59,770 nt of DNA from Faeciplasma sp964650705 (GCA_964650705.1 CAZYUJ010000010.1:1-59770), one strand, 5' to 3'. Numbered from the stretch's first letter, positions 32,654 to 41,977 are shown. A program made the numbers and translations. The notes: generated by a model not told the origin, from the letters alone.

Positions 32654-34075
32654 ATGAGAAAGTTTGATACAAAGGTCCAACACTTGAAATATAAGGTGTT
32701 ACGCGAGGTCGCACGTCAGGCTTGGAATGATGCGCTGTTGGAAAACGTACTTGATATTCCCAAAATGATAGTTCCCGGAAAGGTTCCCACAATGCGATGC
32801 TGTGTTTATAAAGAGCGTGCAATTTTGGGCGAGCGTGTAAAAATAGCAATGGGCGGCGATCAAAACAACCCGAATATTATCGAGGTTATCGGAATAGCCT
32901 GTGATGAATGTCCTGCAGCAGGATATGAGGTAACTGATTCCTGCCGCGGCTGTTTGGCTCACCGTTGTGAAGACGTATGCAAAAGAGGAGCGATCTCCTT
33001 TGACCATAACCATGTAGCCCACATTGATAAAACGAAGTGTGTTGAATGCGGTCAGTGTGCAAAGGTGTGCCCGTTTGCTGCAATCGTAAACCACAAGCGT
33101 CCTTGCCAGATCGCCTGTAAGGTCAAGGCGATCTCCATAAGTGAGGATAACGCAGCTGCTATCGATAACGAGAAGTGTATCCAATGCGGCGCTTGTGTTT
33201 ATCAGTGTCCCTTCGGCGCTATCAGTGACAAGTCCTATATACTTGATGTTATCGACATAATCAGAAAGAGTAACAACAATCAAAATTATAAGGTATATGC
33301 CGTTGTCGCACCATCTATCTCCAGCCAGTTTACATATGCAAAACTCGGTCAGGTTATTTCGGGACTTAAGGAGCTCGGCTTCCACGCTGTTGTTGAGGCG
33401 GCACTTGGCGCTGATATGGTAGCTCAGGCGGAATCTAAGGAGCTTTCGGAAAAGGGATTCTTGACAAGCTCGTGCTGTCCTGCATTTGTTCAGTACATCA
33501 GATCTGAGTTCCCTGATCTTTTACCCTTTGTTTCCCATAACCTTTCGCCGATGGCGGCATTGGCGAAATATATCAAGTCCATCGACGAAAGCGCAAAGAT
33601 CGTATTTATCGGTCCATGTACAGCCAAAAAGGCAGAAGCTCAGCTTGAAAGCGTCAAGCCCTATATTGATGCAGTTTTGACCTTTGAAGAATTACAGGCG
33701 CTTTTCGACAGCCGTGACTTTGATGTCAAGGCCCTTGGCGAAGACGTTTTGGATAACGCATCTTATTTCGGAAGAATATTTGCCCGTTCCGGCGGACTTT
33801 CCGATGCAGTCGTACAGGGACTCAAGGAGCAAAGCATCGAATTTGATCTTAAGCCTGCGATCTGTGACGGAATTGAAGCTTGCCGAATCACCCTTCTCAA
33901 AAAGAGCAAAAATGCACTTACTGAGAATTTTATTGAGGGCATGGCTTGTGTCGGCGGATGTATCGGCGGTGCAGGTTGCTTAACTCACGGTGAGAAAAAT
34001 AAAGCGGAGATCGATAAATACGGCAGGGAAGCCTTTGAAAAAACCATCGGCGGTGCCGTATCAATACTTAAATGA
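32654..34075 (+). CDS. Monomeric [FeFe]-hydrogenase, group-B-like
   Basis: 473 aa. Two 4Fe-4S ferredoxin motifs are at Cys129/132/135/139 and Cys175/178/181/185. The H-cluster domain has TSSCCP at 271-276, PCTAKK at 321-326 and EGMACVGGC at 428-436, giving the expected cysteine ligands. The L1 motif reads TSSCCPAF rather than TSCCPGW, and the N-terminus (residues 83-109) has an extra Cys-rich stretch (CDECPAAGYEVTDSCRGC). These traits fit the group B enzymes of gut Clostridia, whose direction and partners are poorly known. No maturase genes (hydE, hydF, hydG) are in the window. AAGGAG precedes the ATG. Confidence 0.88.
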   Translation: MRKFDTKVQHLKYKVLREVARQAWNDALLENVLDIPKMIVPGKVPTMRCCVYKERAILGERVKIAMGGDQNNPNIIEVIGIACDECPAAGYEVTDSCRGCLAHRCEDVCKRGAISFDHNHVAHIDKTKCVECGQCAKVCPFAAIVNHKRPCQIACKVKAISISEDNAAAIDNEKCIQCGACVYQCPFGAISDKSYILDVIDIIRKSNNNQNYKVYAVVAPSISSQFTYAKLGQVISGLKELGFHAVVEAALGADMVAQAESKELSEKGFLTSSCCPAFVQYIRSEFPDLLPFVSHNLSPMAALAKYIKSIDESAKIVFIGPCTAKKAEAQLESVKPYIDAVLTFEELQALFDSRDFDVKALGEDVLDNASYFGRIFARSGGLSDAVVQGLKEQSIEFDLKPAICDGIEACRITLLKKSKNALTENFIEGMACVGGCIGGAGCLTHGEKNKAEIDKYGREAFEKTIGGAVSILK

Positions 34076-34078
34076 CTC

Positions 34079-34122
34079 AAAAGTGCGTAAAGCCTCGTTT
34101 TGATGGCCTTACGCACTTTTAT
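34079..34122 (+). terminator. Terminator of the hydrogenase unit
   Basis: AAAAGTGCGTAA-A-GCC pairs with GGC-C-TTACGCACTTTT. Confidence 0.8.
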
Positions 34123-34179
34123 TTCTATATAACTTGGTCGTTTCAAGCTTAGCAAACATTGTTTGGCTATTGTGCAAAA

Positions 34180-34210
34180 TCAGCCCCGAAAGCCGTGGCT
34201 TCGAGGCTGA
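34180..34210 (-). terminator. Terminator of the fucosidase gene
   Basis: TCAGCC-T-CGAAGCC pairs with GGCTTTCG-G-GGCTGA, followed by TTTTG on the minus strand. Confidence 0.65.
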
Positions 34211-34215
34211 TAAGC

Positions 34216-35691
34216 TTATCTTAGCTTAATTTTAAATACGACCGGCATATCGGTCTTGAGTCCACAGGTCTTTATATGCAAGCCCGATTCATCACGGCTC
34301 CACTCGGGTGAGCCGTCATATCCCAAAACGCTCACGCCGTCAATGATTCCGTGGAACTTCGGCAGGTGCGAAGCATCCTGCTCGCCGAGTGCCTTGATAA
34401 GTACGCTTTCGTCTTCGGGGTAGCTTAAGCAGGTAGCATATAAATACTCGCCCTTGAGAGTGAATCTGAAGTCCTCGCTTGTGAAGTCGGTGGCTTCGCC
34501 GTCTGTGAACTGGCCTTCCTTTGTGAGGGTCGGGCCTTCCTCAGCGATACGCCATGTTTTTGTGCCGTATATTGCTTCGCCGTTGACGTCAAGCCACTTT
34601 CCGATCTCCAAAAGGATCGCAGTTTCCTCGTCCGTGATGGTGCCGTCAGGCTTAGGGCCTACGTTCAAAAGCATACAGCCGTTTTTGGAAACGATATCGA
34701 CAAGGTCACAGATGATCTCCTTTGCGGGCTTGAAGCTGTTGCCGTTGGCATATCCCCAAGACCAGCGGCCGATAGCGGTGTCTGTCTGCCAGGGGAAGGA
34801 CTTTATCGAAGCGAATTTGCCGCGCTCGATATCGACCAAGGCGGTACCGAACATGAAAGCGTCATGCTTATAGGCGATGAGAACCTCTTCGCCCCACTCT
34901 TCGGCACGGTTATAGTAATAAGCAGCGATCTTCTTGAGGTATTCTCTTGCGCTGCTGTGCTGGATCCACCAGTCGAAATAAAGCTCTTTGATCTTATATT
35001 TATCAATTATCTCGCAAACACGGATAAACCAGTCATCCAAGAATTCCTTTGTGGGAACAGGCTCGCTGAAAAGATCGTGATGGCCTCTTTCAGGCATTGC
35101 GGGCCAATAGAAGTCGCCGAACTTTTCTTCTGGCGTAATGTCGCTTTCAAACTGTCTGCCGTGTCCCATGAAAAACCAGTGCTCGATTCTGTGATTCGAT
35201 GCTCCCAAAACGATATCCGCTTTGTCTGCGGCTTCCTTCAGCTCGCCCAAAACGTCACGCTTCGGGCCCATTTCAAAGGCGTTCCACTTTGAAAGCTCGC
35301 TCTTATACATCTGGAAGCCGTCGTGATGCTCGGCAACGGGGATAACGTATTTAGCACCCGCTTTTTTGAAGAGATCCATCCATGCGTTTGCATCGAACTT
35401 CTCCGCCTTGAACATCGGGATGAAGTCCTTATATCCAAACTCAGTGTGCTTGCCGTATGTATTGACGTGGTGCTCAAATTCCTTTGAGCCCTGAACATAC
35501 ATATTTCTTGAATACCACTCGTTTGCAAAACCGGGGACACTGTAGATTCCCCAGTGAATGAAAATTCCGAATTTTCGCTCACGGAACCACTTCGGTGTTT
35601 CGTGCTCGGAAAGTGAGTTCCAATCTGCCTTATAGCGTCCGTTTTCAATAACCTTTTCGATTCTGTCCAAGTATTCCTGTTGATTATACAT
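34216..35691 (-). CDS. Alpha-L-fucosidase, glycoside hydrolase family 29
   Basis: 491 aa without signal peptide, so it acts on fucosylated sugars inside the cell. The N-terminus (TPKWFRERKFGIFIHWGIYSVPGF) with HWG, VAEHHDGFQMYKSELSKWNA and LYFDWWIQH (the Asp is the expected nucleophile) are GH29 signatures. The C-terminus (LLNVGPKPDGTITDEETAIL, then a beta domain) is also typical. AGGAGG precedes the ATG. It diverges from the two oxidoreductase genes across a shared control region. Length is normal for bacterial GH29. Confidence 0.9.
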   Translation of the reverse strand: MYNQQEYLDRIEKVIENGRYKADWNSLSEHETPKWFRERKFGIFIHWGIYSVPGFANEWYSRNMYVQGSKEFEHHVNTYGKHTEFGYKDFIPMFKAEKFDANAWMDLFKKAGAKYVIPVAEHHDGFQMYKSELSKWNAFEMGPKRDVLGELKEAADKADIVLGASNHRIEHWFFMGHGRQFESDITPEEKFGDFYWPAMPERGHHDLFSEPVPTKEFLDDWFIRVCEIIDKYKIKELYFDWWIQHSSAREYLKKIAAYYYNRAEEWGEEVLIAYKHDAFMFGTALVDIERGKFASIKSFPWQTDTAIGRWSWGYANGNSFKPAKEIICDLVDIVSKNGCMLLNVGPKPDGTITDEETAILLEIGKWLDVNGEAIYGTKTWRIAEEGPTLTKEGQFTDGEATDFTSEDFRFTLKGEYLYATCLSYPEDESVLIKALGEQDASHLPKFHGIIDGVSVLGYDGSPEWSRDESGLHIKTCGLKTDMPVVFKIKLR

Positions 35692-35728
35692 TTACATACC
35701 TCCTCGTAACTAAAGGGATCATAATATC

Positions 35729-35757
35729 ATTATAGCGGCAATACTGTTGGTTTGCAA
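35729..35757 (-). promoter_or_regulatory. Promoter of the fucosidase gene
   Basis: TTGCAA, 17 bp, TATAAT on the minus strand. Confidence 0.65.
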
Positions 35758-35832
35758 TAACTTATAGTAAATTGTGCGTAATATTATTTCACAAATTCTG
35801 TATTATCGCAATAAATAATTAATATAGCGCAA

Positions 35833-35861
35833 TTGACTGCAAAGTTTGATTATTATATACT
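35833..35861 (+). promoter_or_regulatory. Promoter of the oxidoreductase pair
   Basis: TTGACT, 17 bp, TATACT. Between it and the fucosidase promoter are several GCAAT-type half-sites (near 35775, 35810 and 35827) that could bind a shared regulator. Confidence 0.6.
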
Positions 35862-35905
35862 GTAATCAACGGCAGATGCCTTTAACAAATAAGGAGTTGA
35901 TAAAC

Positions 35906-37060
35906 ATGATCAGAGTTGCTATTGTCGGAACCGGCAGCATCGCTCACGCTCATATGGACGCATATTTAAAGCTGGCTGAGCGTTGTGAGGTCGTCGCACT
36001 TGTGGATATAGTGCCGGGCAAGGCTAAAAGCTTCATGGAAGAATTCAAGATAAATTGCGATGTATATGAGGATCATTTGGATATCCTCGGGCGGGAGGAC
36101 ATTGATTTGGTCGATGTCTGCACACCGCCTTACGTTCATGCATCAATAAGCATAAACTGTTTGAGATCGGGTAAAAACGTCGTCTGTGAGAAGCCGATGG
36201 CGGCTTCTTTGGAGGAATGCGACGCTATGCTCAAAGCAAGAGACGAAAGCGGCAAAAAGCTTTCGATAATCGCACAGAACCGATTCCGCAAGCCGATCCG
36301 TGACCTTAAGATGCTTCTTGACAGCGGCTTGGCAGGTGAGGTCAGACACGCTCAGGTCGATTCCTTCTGGTGGCGCGGACATTGCTATTATGACCTTTGG
36401 TGGCGCGGCACATGGGAGAAAGAGGGCGGCGGATGCACTTTGAATCACGCTGTTCATCATATAGATATGCTTTGCTGGATGATGGGCTTGCCTGACAAGG
36501 TGACCAGCGTTTTGGCAAACACAGCCCACGATAACGCTGAGGTCGAGGATCTTTCGGTCTCCATCCTTCAGTATCCCCATTCGCTTGCACAGATAACCGC
36601 TTCCGTTGTCCACCACGCAGAGGAACAAAAGGTCGTGTTCCAGTGTGAAAAGGCGAAGATATCGGCACCGTTTGATTGCTATGCTTCGGTCGCTATGTCC
36701 AACGGCTTCCCGAAGGAGAACGAAGAGCTCGAAGAAAAGATCAAAGAATTTGTCGATTCACTTCCCGAGCTTCCTTATGAGGGACATACAGCACAGCTCA
36801 GCGACGTTATCGACGCTATCGAAAACGATCGCTTGCCCTTTATCGGCGGTGAGGACGGAAGAAAGACCATCGAATTGATCACCTCGATATATTGTTCGGG
36901 TGCAACAAAACAAACGATTTCCCTTCCCATTGAAAAGACCGATCCGTTCTATACGGTCGAGGGCATTATGGCAAACGTGCCGCATTTCTATGAAAAGTCG
37001 GAATCGGTAATGGAGCTGACGGGAAACATCACCCTTGGCAGCAATTACGAGAAAAAGTGA
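35906..37060 (+). CDS. Gfo/Idh/MocA-family NAD(P)-dependent oxidoreductase 1
   Basis: 384 aa. The start at 35906 is chosen for AAGGAG 9 bases upstream and the Rossmann motif that follows at once (VAIVGTGSIAHAHMDAYLKL, with GxGxxA). CEKPMA is the EKP motif with the catalytic Lys. FWWRGHCYYDLWWRGTWEKEGGG and NHAVHHIDMLCWMMG are from the substrate domain. The family oxidises or reduces sugars and cyclitols. The position opposite a fucosidase suggests sugar catabolism, but no substrate can be assigned. The next gene follows after 10 bases. Confidence 0.88.
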   Translation: MIRVAIVGTGSIAHAHMDAYLKLAERCEVVALVDIVPGKAKSFMEEFKINCDVYEDHLDILGREDIDLVDVCTPPYVHASISINCLRSGKNVVCEKPMAASLEECDAMLKARDESGKKLSIIAQNRFRKPIRDLKMLLDSGLAGEVRHAQVDSFWWRGHCYYDLWWRGTWEKEGGGCTLNHAVHHIDMLCWMMGLPDKVTSVLANTAHDNAEVEDLSVSILQYPHSLAQITASVVHHAEEQKVVFQCEKAKISAPFDCYASVAMSNGFPKENEELEEKIKEFVDSLPELPYEGHTAQLSDVIDAIENDRLPFIGGEDGRKTIELITSIYCSGATKQTISLPIEKTDPFYTVEGIMANVPHFYEKSESVMELTGNITLGSNYEKK

Positions 37061-37070
37061 GGTTAGAATA

Positions 37071-38147
37071 ATGAATGTATCAGACGGCATGAACTATGCT
37101 CCTCAAGGCAAGCCCCAGCCTGTTGTAAAGCCGGGCGAATTCGTTTTCTCCGCCGTAAGTCTTGATCACGGACATATTTACGGCATGACGAACGGCCTTT
37201 TAGAAGCGGGCGCAACCTTAAAATATGTATACGATCCCGACCCTAAGAAGGTCGAAGCTTTCTTGAAGCAGTATCCTCAGGCAAAGGCGGCAAGAAGCGA
37301 GGAAGAAGCCCTTGCCGACAGCGAAACTCACCTTATCGCAGGTGCCGCAGTAACAAGCGAGCGCTGTGCTTTGGGACTTCGTGCAATGGCTACAGGAAAG
37401 GATTATTTCACGGACAAAGCTCCCTTTACTACTATGGAACAGCTTAACAGCGCTAAGGCGATGGTCAACGAGACTGCTCGCAAGTATATGGTATATTATT
37501 CTGAAAGACTTCACGTTGAGGGCGCTATCTTAGCAGGATATATGATAGATCAGGGCGAGATAGGAAAGGTCTTGAGCGTCACAGGCTTCGGCCCTCACCG
37601 TTTAAGTGCTCCCAGCCGTCCCGATTGGTTCTTTGAAAGAGAGAAATACGGCGGAATCTTGTGCGATATCGGAAGCCATCAGATCGAGCAGTATTTGCAC
37701 TTCGCAGGCGAAGAGGACGCAACCGTTCAGTCTGCAAGGATCGCAAACTATGATCATCCCGACTATCCCGAGCTTGAGGATTTCGGAGACTGTACCATCA
37801 CCGGAAAGAACGGCTCGACCAACTATTTCCGTGTTGACTGGTTCAATCCCGACGGACTAAGAACTTGGGGCGACGGCAGAACCTTTATCCTCGGCACAGA
37901 GGGCTATATCGAGATCAGAAAATACATAAACGTCGGTACAGACAAGGTCGACGGCAACCACGTGTTCTTGGTCAACGGAAAGGGCGAAAAGTATGTAAAC
38001 GCAACCGGCGTTACGGGATATCCTTTCTTCGGACAGCTTATCCTTGACTGTCTTAACCGAACCGAAAACGCAATGACACAGGCACACGCTTTTAAGGCGG
38101 CAGAGCTTTGCTTACAGGCTCAGCTCCAGGCAAAAAGACTTAAATAG
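37071..38147 (+). CDS. Gfo/Idh/MocA-family oxidoreductase 2, variant N-terminus
   Basis: 358 aa from the ATG at 37071, with GAGG 8 bases upstream; the longer frame overlaps gene 1. The usual glycine-rich NAD motif is replaced by FVFSAVSLDHGHIYGMTNGL, yet the rest of the family is kept: DKAPFTT in the EKP position, GGILCDIGSHQIEQYLHFAG and the C-terminal HAFKAAELCLQAQ. Similar variants are annotated as Gfo/Idh/MocA proteins in gut Clostridia. It is co-transcribed with oxidoreductase 1 and followed by a terminator. Whether it still binds NAD(P) is open. Confidence 0.82.
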   Translation: MNVSDGMNYAPQGKPQPVVKPGEFVFSAVSLDHGHIYGMTNGLLEAGATLKYVYDPDPKKVEAFLKQYPQAKAARSEEEALADSETHLIAGAAVTSERCALGLRAMATGKDYFTDKAPFTTMEQLNSAKAMVNETARKYMVYYSERLHVEGAILAGYMIDQGEIGKVLSVTGFGPHRLSAPSRPDWFFEREKYGGILCDIGSHQIEQYLHFAGEEDATVQSARIANYDHPDYPELEDFGDCTITGKNGSTNYFRVDWFNPDGLRTWGDGRTFILGTEGYIEIRKYINVGTDKVDGNHVFLVNGKGEKYVNATGVTGYPFFGQLILDCLNRTENAMTQAHAFKAAELCLQAQLQAKRLK

Positions 38148-38155
38148 TTGACACA

Positions 38156-38195
38156 AAACAGAGCTTTGTTTAAACAAGGCTCTGTTTATTTTATC
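38156..38195 (+). terminator. Terminator of the oxidoreductase pair
   Basis: AAACAGAGC-T-TTGTTT pairs with AAACAA-G-GCTCTGTTT, followed by ATTTTA. Confidence 0.7.
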
Positions 38196-38214
38196 GGGCA
38201 GACGTCGTGAGCTC

Positions 38215-38243
38215 TTGCGGTCAAGCGATAATTATGCTATTAT
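38215..38243 (+). promoter_or_regulatory. Promoter of the GH13 gene
   Basis: TTGCGG, 17 bp, TATTAT. Confidence 0.5.
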
Positions 38244-38267
38244 TGACGAAAAGGGGAGGGCGAAAAC

Positions 38268-39893
38268 ATGAAACGTTTTATATCTTTTTTTCTGGTCATT
38301 TGCATTATGTGTACTTTGCTGACGGGATGTGAAAAGCCAATGGACATAAGCGGTAAGTATTATCTCGATACGTCCCGAAACGAAGCTATCGTCGATGATG
38401 CGGGTCCGGTTACCGAAACTGTTGACGGCAACGCAAGAGTCTTCTATCAGATCTTTGTGGGCTCGTTTTCTGATTCTGACGGTGACGGAACGGGTGACCT
38501 TAGGGGCATCATCGAAAGATTCGATTATTTAAACGACGGCGATGATAATTCGGGTCTGAGCCTCGGAATAGAGGGGATCTGGCTTACGCCGATCTTCAAA
38601 TCTCATTCATATCACAAATATGATGTAGCCGATTATTACGAGATAGATCCCGAATTCGGCACGATGGAGGATCTTAAGGAGCTTATCGAGCTGTGCCACG
38701 AAAGAAACGTAAAGATAATTTTGGATCTTCCGATAAACCACACGTCCAGCTCGAATATGTGGTATATAAACTTTGTCAATGCTCACAAATCGGGCGATAC
38801 CGAAAACGAGTATTACGATTTCTATACCTATGCTGACTCTCCGAAAGCAGGAAGAGGATTCTCACTCATCCAGGGCACCAAGGAGTATTATGAATGCAAT
38901 TTCTCGTCAGATATGCCCGAGCTTGATTTTGACAACGAAGCGGTTCGCCAAGCCGTTGTTGACATTGCAAAATATTATCTTGACATGGGAGTTGACGGCT
39001 TCCGTTTCGATGCCGCAAAATATATCTATCTGGGAGAAGAGCCGAAAAACGCTGAGTTCTGGAACTGGTACATGTCAGAGCTTCGTGCCATGAAGAGCGA
39101 TATCTACACAGTTGCTGAGGTTTGGGACAGCGATTCGCTTACATACCCTTATTTTGAATCGACAAACTGCTTCAACTTTACAATGTCACAGACAACGGGA
39201 ATTATCGCTCAGACCGCGAAAGCAGGTAACGTCAACGTATTCACAGCTTATGTCGGCAGATACTTAAAAGCCATTCAAGCTCAAAATCCCGATGCAATGA
39301 TGGTCAGCTTTATCTCTAACCACGATATGGACCGTGCCGCAGGATATTTGACCCTTGCAAGCGGTCACGCAAAGGTTGCGGCAAATCTGTCTTTGCTCTT
39401 GCCCGGCTCGACGTTCATCTATTACGGCGAGGAGATCGGGCTGAAGGGCTCAAGAGGCAGCGCCAACACCGACGCTAACCGACGTTTAGCGATGCTTTGG
39501 GGCGATGATGACACAGTGTCCGACCCGGAAGGCGCGAACTATAGTGCTGAGCAATCGAACGGTACGGTCGCATCTCACCTGCCGGATGGCAACAGCTTAT
39601 ATAATCACTATAAAAAGCTTATTGCTATAAGAAAGGCAAATCCCGAGATCGCATATGGCACATATCAAGCCTTGCCCATTGCGAATTCAAAGCTCGGCGG
39701 GTTTGCTTCCACCTATAATGACAGCACCGTTGTTGTCCTTCACAACACATCTTTGGGATCGGTTACGGTCGATCTTGCCGAGATCACCGACATCCCGCTT
39801 TCACAGATAGTTGCCTTTGTCGGCGTTGAGGATGCAACACTTGAAGGAACGGTTTTGACGATCGGCGGCCAGACAAGCGTTGTATTGAAATAA
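38268..39893 (+). CDS. Alpha-amylase-family lipoprotein, glycoside hydrolase family 13
   Basis: 541 aa. A lipoprotein signal ends at LTGC (Cys21). The GH13 conserved regions are present: DLPINHTS (region I), GVDGFRFDAAKYI (nucleophile Asp), VAEVWD (acid Glu) and SNHDMDRA (transition-state Asp). The DSDGDGTGDLRGI calcium-type loop and YYGEEIG complete the pattern. It should cut alpha-1,4-glucans or maltodextrins at the cell surface. It is convergent with the sugar importer operon and separated from it by a bidirectional terminator. The C-terminal beta domain is normal. Confidence 0.92.
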   Translation: MKRFISFFLVICIMCTLLTGCEKPMDISGKYYLDTSRNEAIVDDAGPVTETVDGNARVFYQIFVGSFSDSDGDGTGDLRGIIERFDYLNDGDDNSGLSLGIEGIWLTPIFKSHSYHKYDVADYYEIDPEFGTMEDLKELIELCHERNVKIILDLPINHTSSSNMWYINFVNAHKSGDTENEYYDFYTYADSPKAGRGFSLIQGTKEYYECNFSSDMPELDFDNEAVRQAVVDIAKYYLDMGVDGFRFDAAKYIYLGEEPKNAEFWNWYMSELRAMKSDIYTVAEVWDSDSLTYPYFESTNCFNFTMSQTTGIIAQTAKAGNVNVFTAYVGRYLKAIQAQNPDAMMVSFISNHDMDRAAGYLTLASGHAKVAANLSLLLPGSTFIYYGEEIGLKGSRGSANTDANRRLAMLWGDDDTVSDPEGANYSAEQSNGTVASHLPDGNSLYNHYKKLIAIRKANPEIAYGTYQALPIANSKLGGFASTYNDSTVVVLHNTSLGSVTVDLAEITDIPLSQIVAFVGVEDATLEGTVLTIGGQTSVVLK

Positions 39894-39895
39894 GC

Positions 39896-39931
39896 AAAAA
39901 AATATCCACCCTTTTGGGGTGGATATTTTTT
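39896..39931. terminator. Bidirectional terminator
   Basis: AATATCCACCC-TTTT-GGGGTGGATATT with flanking A and T tracts, between the GH13 gene and the convergent ATPase gene. Confidence 0.85.
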
Positions 39932-39936
39932 GTGAA

Positions 39937-41061
39937 TTAATAAATGAGATTCTTTTCGGTCTCGGGGTCGAAGAAATACATGACCTTTCCGGGGAAGGTG
40001 AGATGTACAGGGTGACCGTTTTTGAGCTGAACTCGTTCTTCACGAGTGAGGTTAACTGTGGGTGTGCGTGCGATAAGCTTGGTGTCATCATCGACGCTGA
40101 TATGCAAATGAAGCTCGCTTCCCATCATTTCGTTGACCAAAACGGTGCCGTTGATAGTGTTCTCAGCTTCGCTGTCAGCCAAAACGATATGTTCGGGACG
40201 AACGCCCAAAACAACTTCGCCCGAAGGAACGTTCTTTTCCTTGAGCAATGCGCCTGTCTCTCCGTCAACCTCGATCTTCGAGCCGAAGGGAGTTACATAA
40301 TACTTACCGTTTTCGAGGATCAGCCGTGTACGCATGATGTTCATCTTGGGCGCACCGATAAATTCTGCGACGAAGAGGTTTTCGGGTCTTTCGAATACTT
40401 CTTCGGGAGTGCCGATCTGTTGAATGAAACCGTCCTTCATGATAACGATCCGATCACCCAAGGTCATAGCTTCGGTCTGATCGTGTGTTACATAAACGAA
40501 GGTGGTGTCAAGGTGCTGTCTCAAAAGAATGATCTCAGCACGCATCTGGTTTCTCAATTTTGCATCAAGGTTGGAAAGAGGCTCGTCCATCAAGAATACC
40601 TTTGAGTCACGAACCATTGCACGTCCGATAGCAACACGCTGTCTCTGTCCGCCCGAAAGCGCACGGGGCTTTCTCAAAAGATATTCGCTGATTCCCAAAA
40701 CCTCTGCGGCGTGGAGAACACGCTTATATACCTCGTCCTCGGGAACCTTTTTGATCCTCAAAGAAAAAGCGATGTTATCATATACCGTCATATGAGGATA
40801 TAGAGCATAGTTTTGGAAAACCATTGCGATATTTCTATCCTTGGGCTGAAGGTCGTTTACGACTTCGCCGTCGATCTCGATGGTGCCGTCCGTGATCTCC
40901 TCAAGACCTGCGATCATACGAAGAGTTGTACTCTTTCCGCAACCCGATGGGCCGACGAATACGACAAATTCCTTGTCGGCAATTTCAAGATTGAAGTCGT
41001 CAACAGCTACTACTTTATTATCATAAACTTTTTTTACGTTAGTCAGTTTTACACTTGCCAT
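39937..41061 (-). CDS. MsmX/UgpC-type sugar ABC importer ATPase
   Basis: 374 aa. Walker A GPSGCGKST, Q-loop QNYALYP, signature LSGGQRQR, Walker B VFLMDEP and the switch His in THDQTEAM are intact. The C-terminal TOBE/OB domain (LGVRPEHI, NGTVLVNEMMGSELHLHI) is that of MalK/MsmX/UgpC. It closes the importer operon (binding protein, MalF, MalG, ATPase), unusual in that many Clostridia keep this gene unlinked. Such ATPases often serve several importers, so it is the best candidate to power the permeases at 8646-12341 as well. AAGGAGG precedes the ATG. Confidence 0.93.
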   Translation of the reverse strand: MASVKLTNVKKVYDNKVVAVDDFNLEIADKEFVVFVGPSGCGKSTTLRMIAGLEEITDGTIEIDGEVVNDLQPKDRNIAMVFQNYALYPHMTVYDNIAFSLRIKKVPEDEVYKRVLHAAEVLGISEYLLRKPRALSGGQRQRVAIGRAMVRDSKVFLMDEPLSNLDAKLRNQMRAEIILLRQHLDTTFVYVTHDQTEAMTLGDRIVIMKDGFIQQIGTPEEVFERPENLFVAEFIGAPKMNIMRTRLILENGKYYVTPFGSKIEVDGETGALLKEKNVPSGEVVLGVRPEHIVLADSEAENTINGTVLVNEMMGSELHLHISVDDDTKLIARTPTVNLTREERVQLKNGHPVHLTFPGKVMYFFDPETEKNLIY

Positions 41062-41083
41062 AAATATTTCCTCCTTATCGTGA

Positions 41084-41977
41084 TTATCCCTTTACGGCGC
41101 CGCCTGTTACGCCCTCAACATAATACTTTTGTAAGAACATGAAGAGTATCGTTACAGGAAGTGCAACCACTACGCCGCCGGCACAGAACATTGTGTATTT
41201 GCCGGCTATCATGTCTTTGTTAAGCCAGCTGTAAAGACCTACGGCAACGTTCATACCGCTTGAAACGTTCATCGAAACGTATCTTGCAAATACGAAGTCG
41301 CCCCAAGGTGCCATGAAGGCGGTCAGGATGGTATAGATTACGATCGGTTTTGCAAGCGGAAGGATCACTCTTTGCAAGATCTGAAGCCTTGATGCTCCGT
41401 CAATTCGTGCCGCTTCGTCCAAAGATTTCGGGATGGTATCAAAGAAGCCCTTAGATACATAGTAACCCATACCCGACGAAGCGACATATACAAGAATAAG
41501 TCCGGGAACAGCGTTTGCTTCTGTCATTCCCAAGTCCTTCAAAACTCTGTAGAGGATGATCATTGTCAGCATTCCGGGGAACATGCCCAAGATGAGCATG
41601 AATCTCATCAAAAGCTTTCTGCCGTTGAAACGGAAGCGGGAAAGCGTGTAGCTCATGCACAAAACGATTATAGTTTGCAGCAGCGAGGTTATAACAGCGG
41701 TTATAAATGTGTTGACATACCACTTAGGGAAGTCTGTCTTGAACAGATTTATATAGTTGTCAAATCCCCACTGCTTGGGAATAACGTAGCCGACCATATA
41801 GGTGGATTCCACGCGGAAGGACTGTAAGATTATGCACACGAAAGGCACAAGCCAGATTATTGTGATAGCTGTAAGCAGGATATAGATGAATATATTGCTT
41901 ATAGTGTTCTGTGCCTTCATGCCGATGTGGCGCTTAGCCTGAGGCGGCAAAGCGGGAAGTTCGTTTTTCTTTTTCAT
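41084..41977 (-). CDS. Sugar ABC transporter permease, MalG/GanQ type
   Basis: 297 aa, six predicted helices after a short cytoplasmic N-terminus. The EAA loop SLDEAARIDGASRLQILQRVILPLAKPI is canonical. It starts with a 4-base overlap of the MalF-type stop (ATGA), with GAGGAGG upstream, so the two are translationally coupled. The neighbouring GH53 and GH42 genes point to galacto-oligosaccharides; the GH13 gene points to maltodextrins. Confidence 0.92.
   Translation of the reverse strand: MKKKNELPALPPQAKRHIGMKAQNTISNIFIYILLTAITIIWLVPFVCIILQSFRVESTYMVGYVIPKQWGFDNYINLFKTDFPKWYVNTFITAVITSLLQTIIVLCMSYTLSRFRFNGRKLLMRFMLILGMFPGMLTMIILYRVLKDLGMTEANAVPGLILVYVASSGMGYYVSKGFFDTIPKSLDEAARIDGASRLQILQRVILPLAKPIVIYTILTAFMAPWGDFVFARYVSMNVSSGMNVAVGLYSWLNKDMIAGKYTMFCAGGVVVALPVTILFMFLQKYYVEGVTGGAVKG

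Noticed and set aside
32699..33385. 228-codon frame antisense to the hydrogenase
   Set aside because: It overlaps conserved ferredoxin motifs of the real gene and shows no family features.
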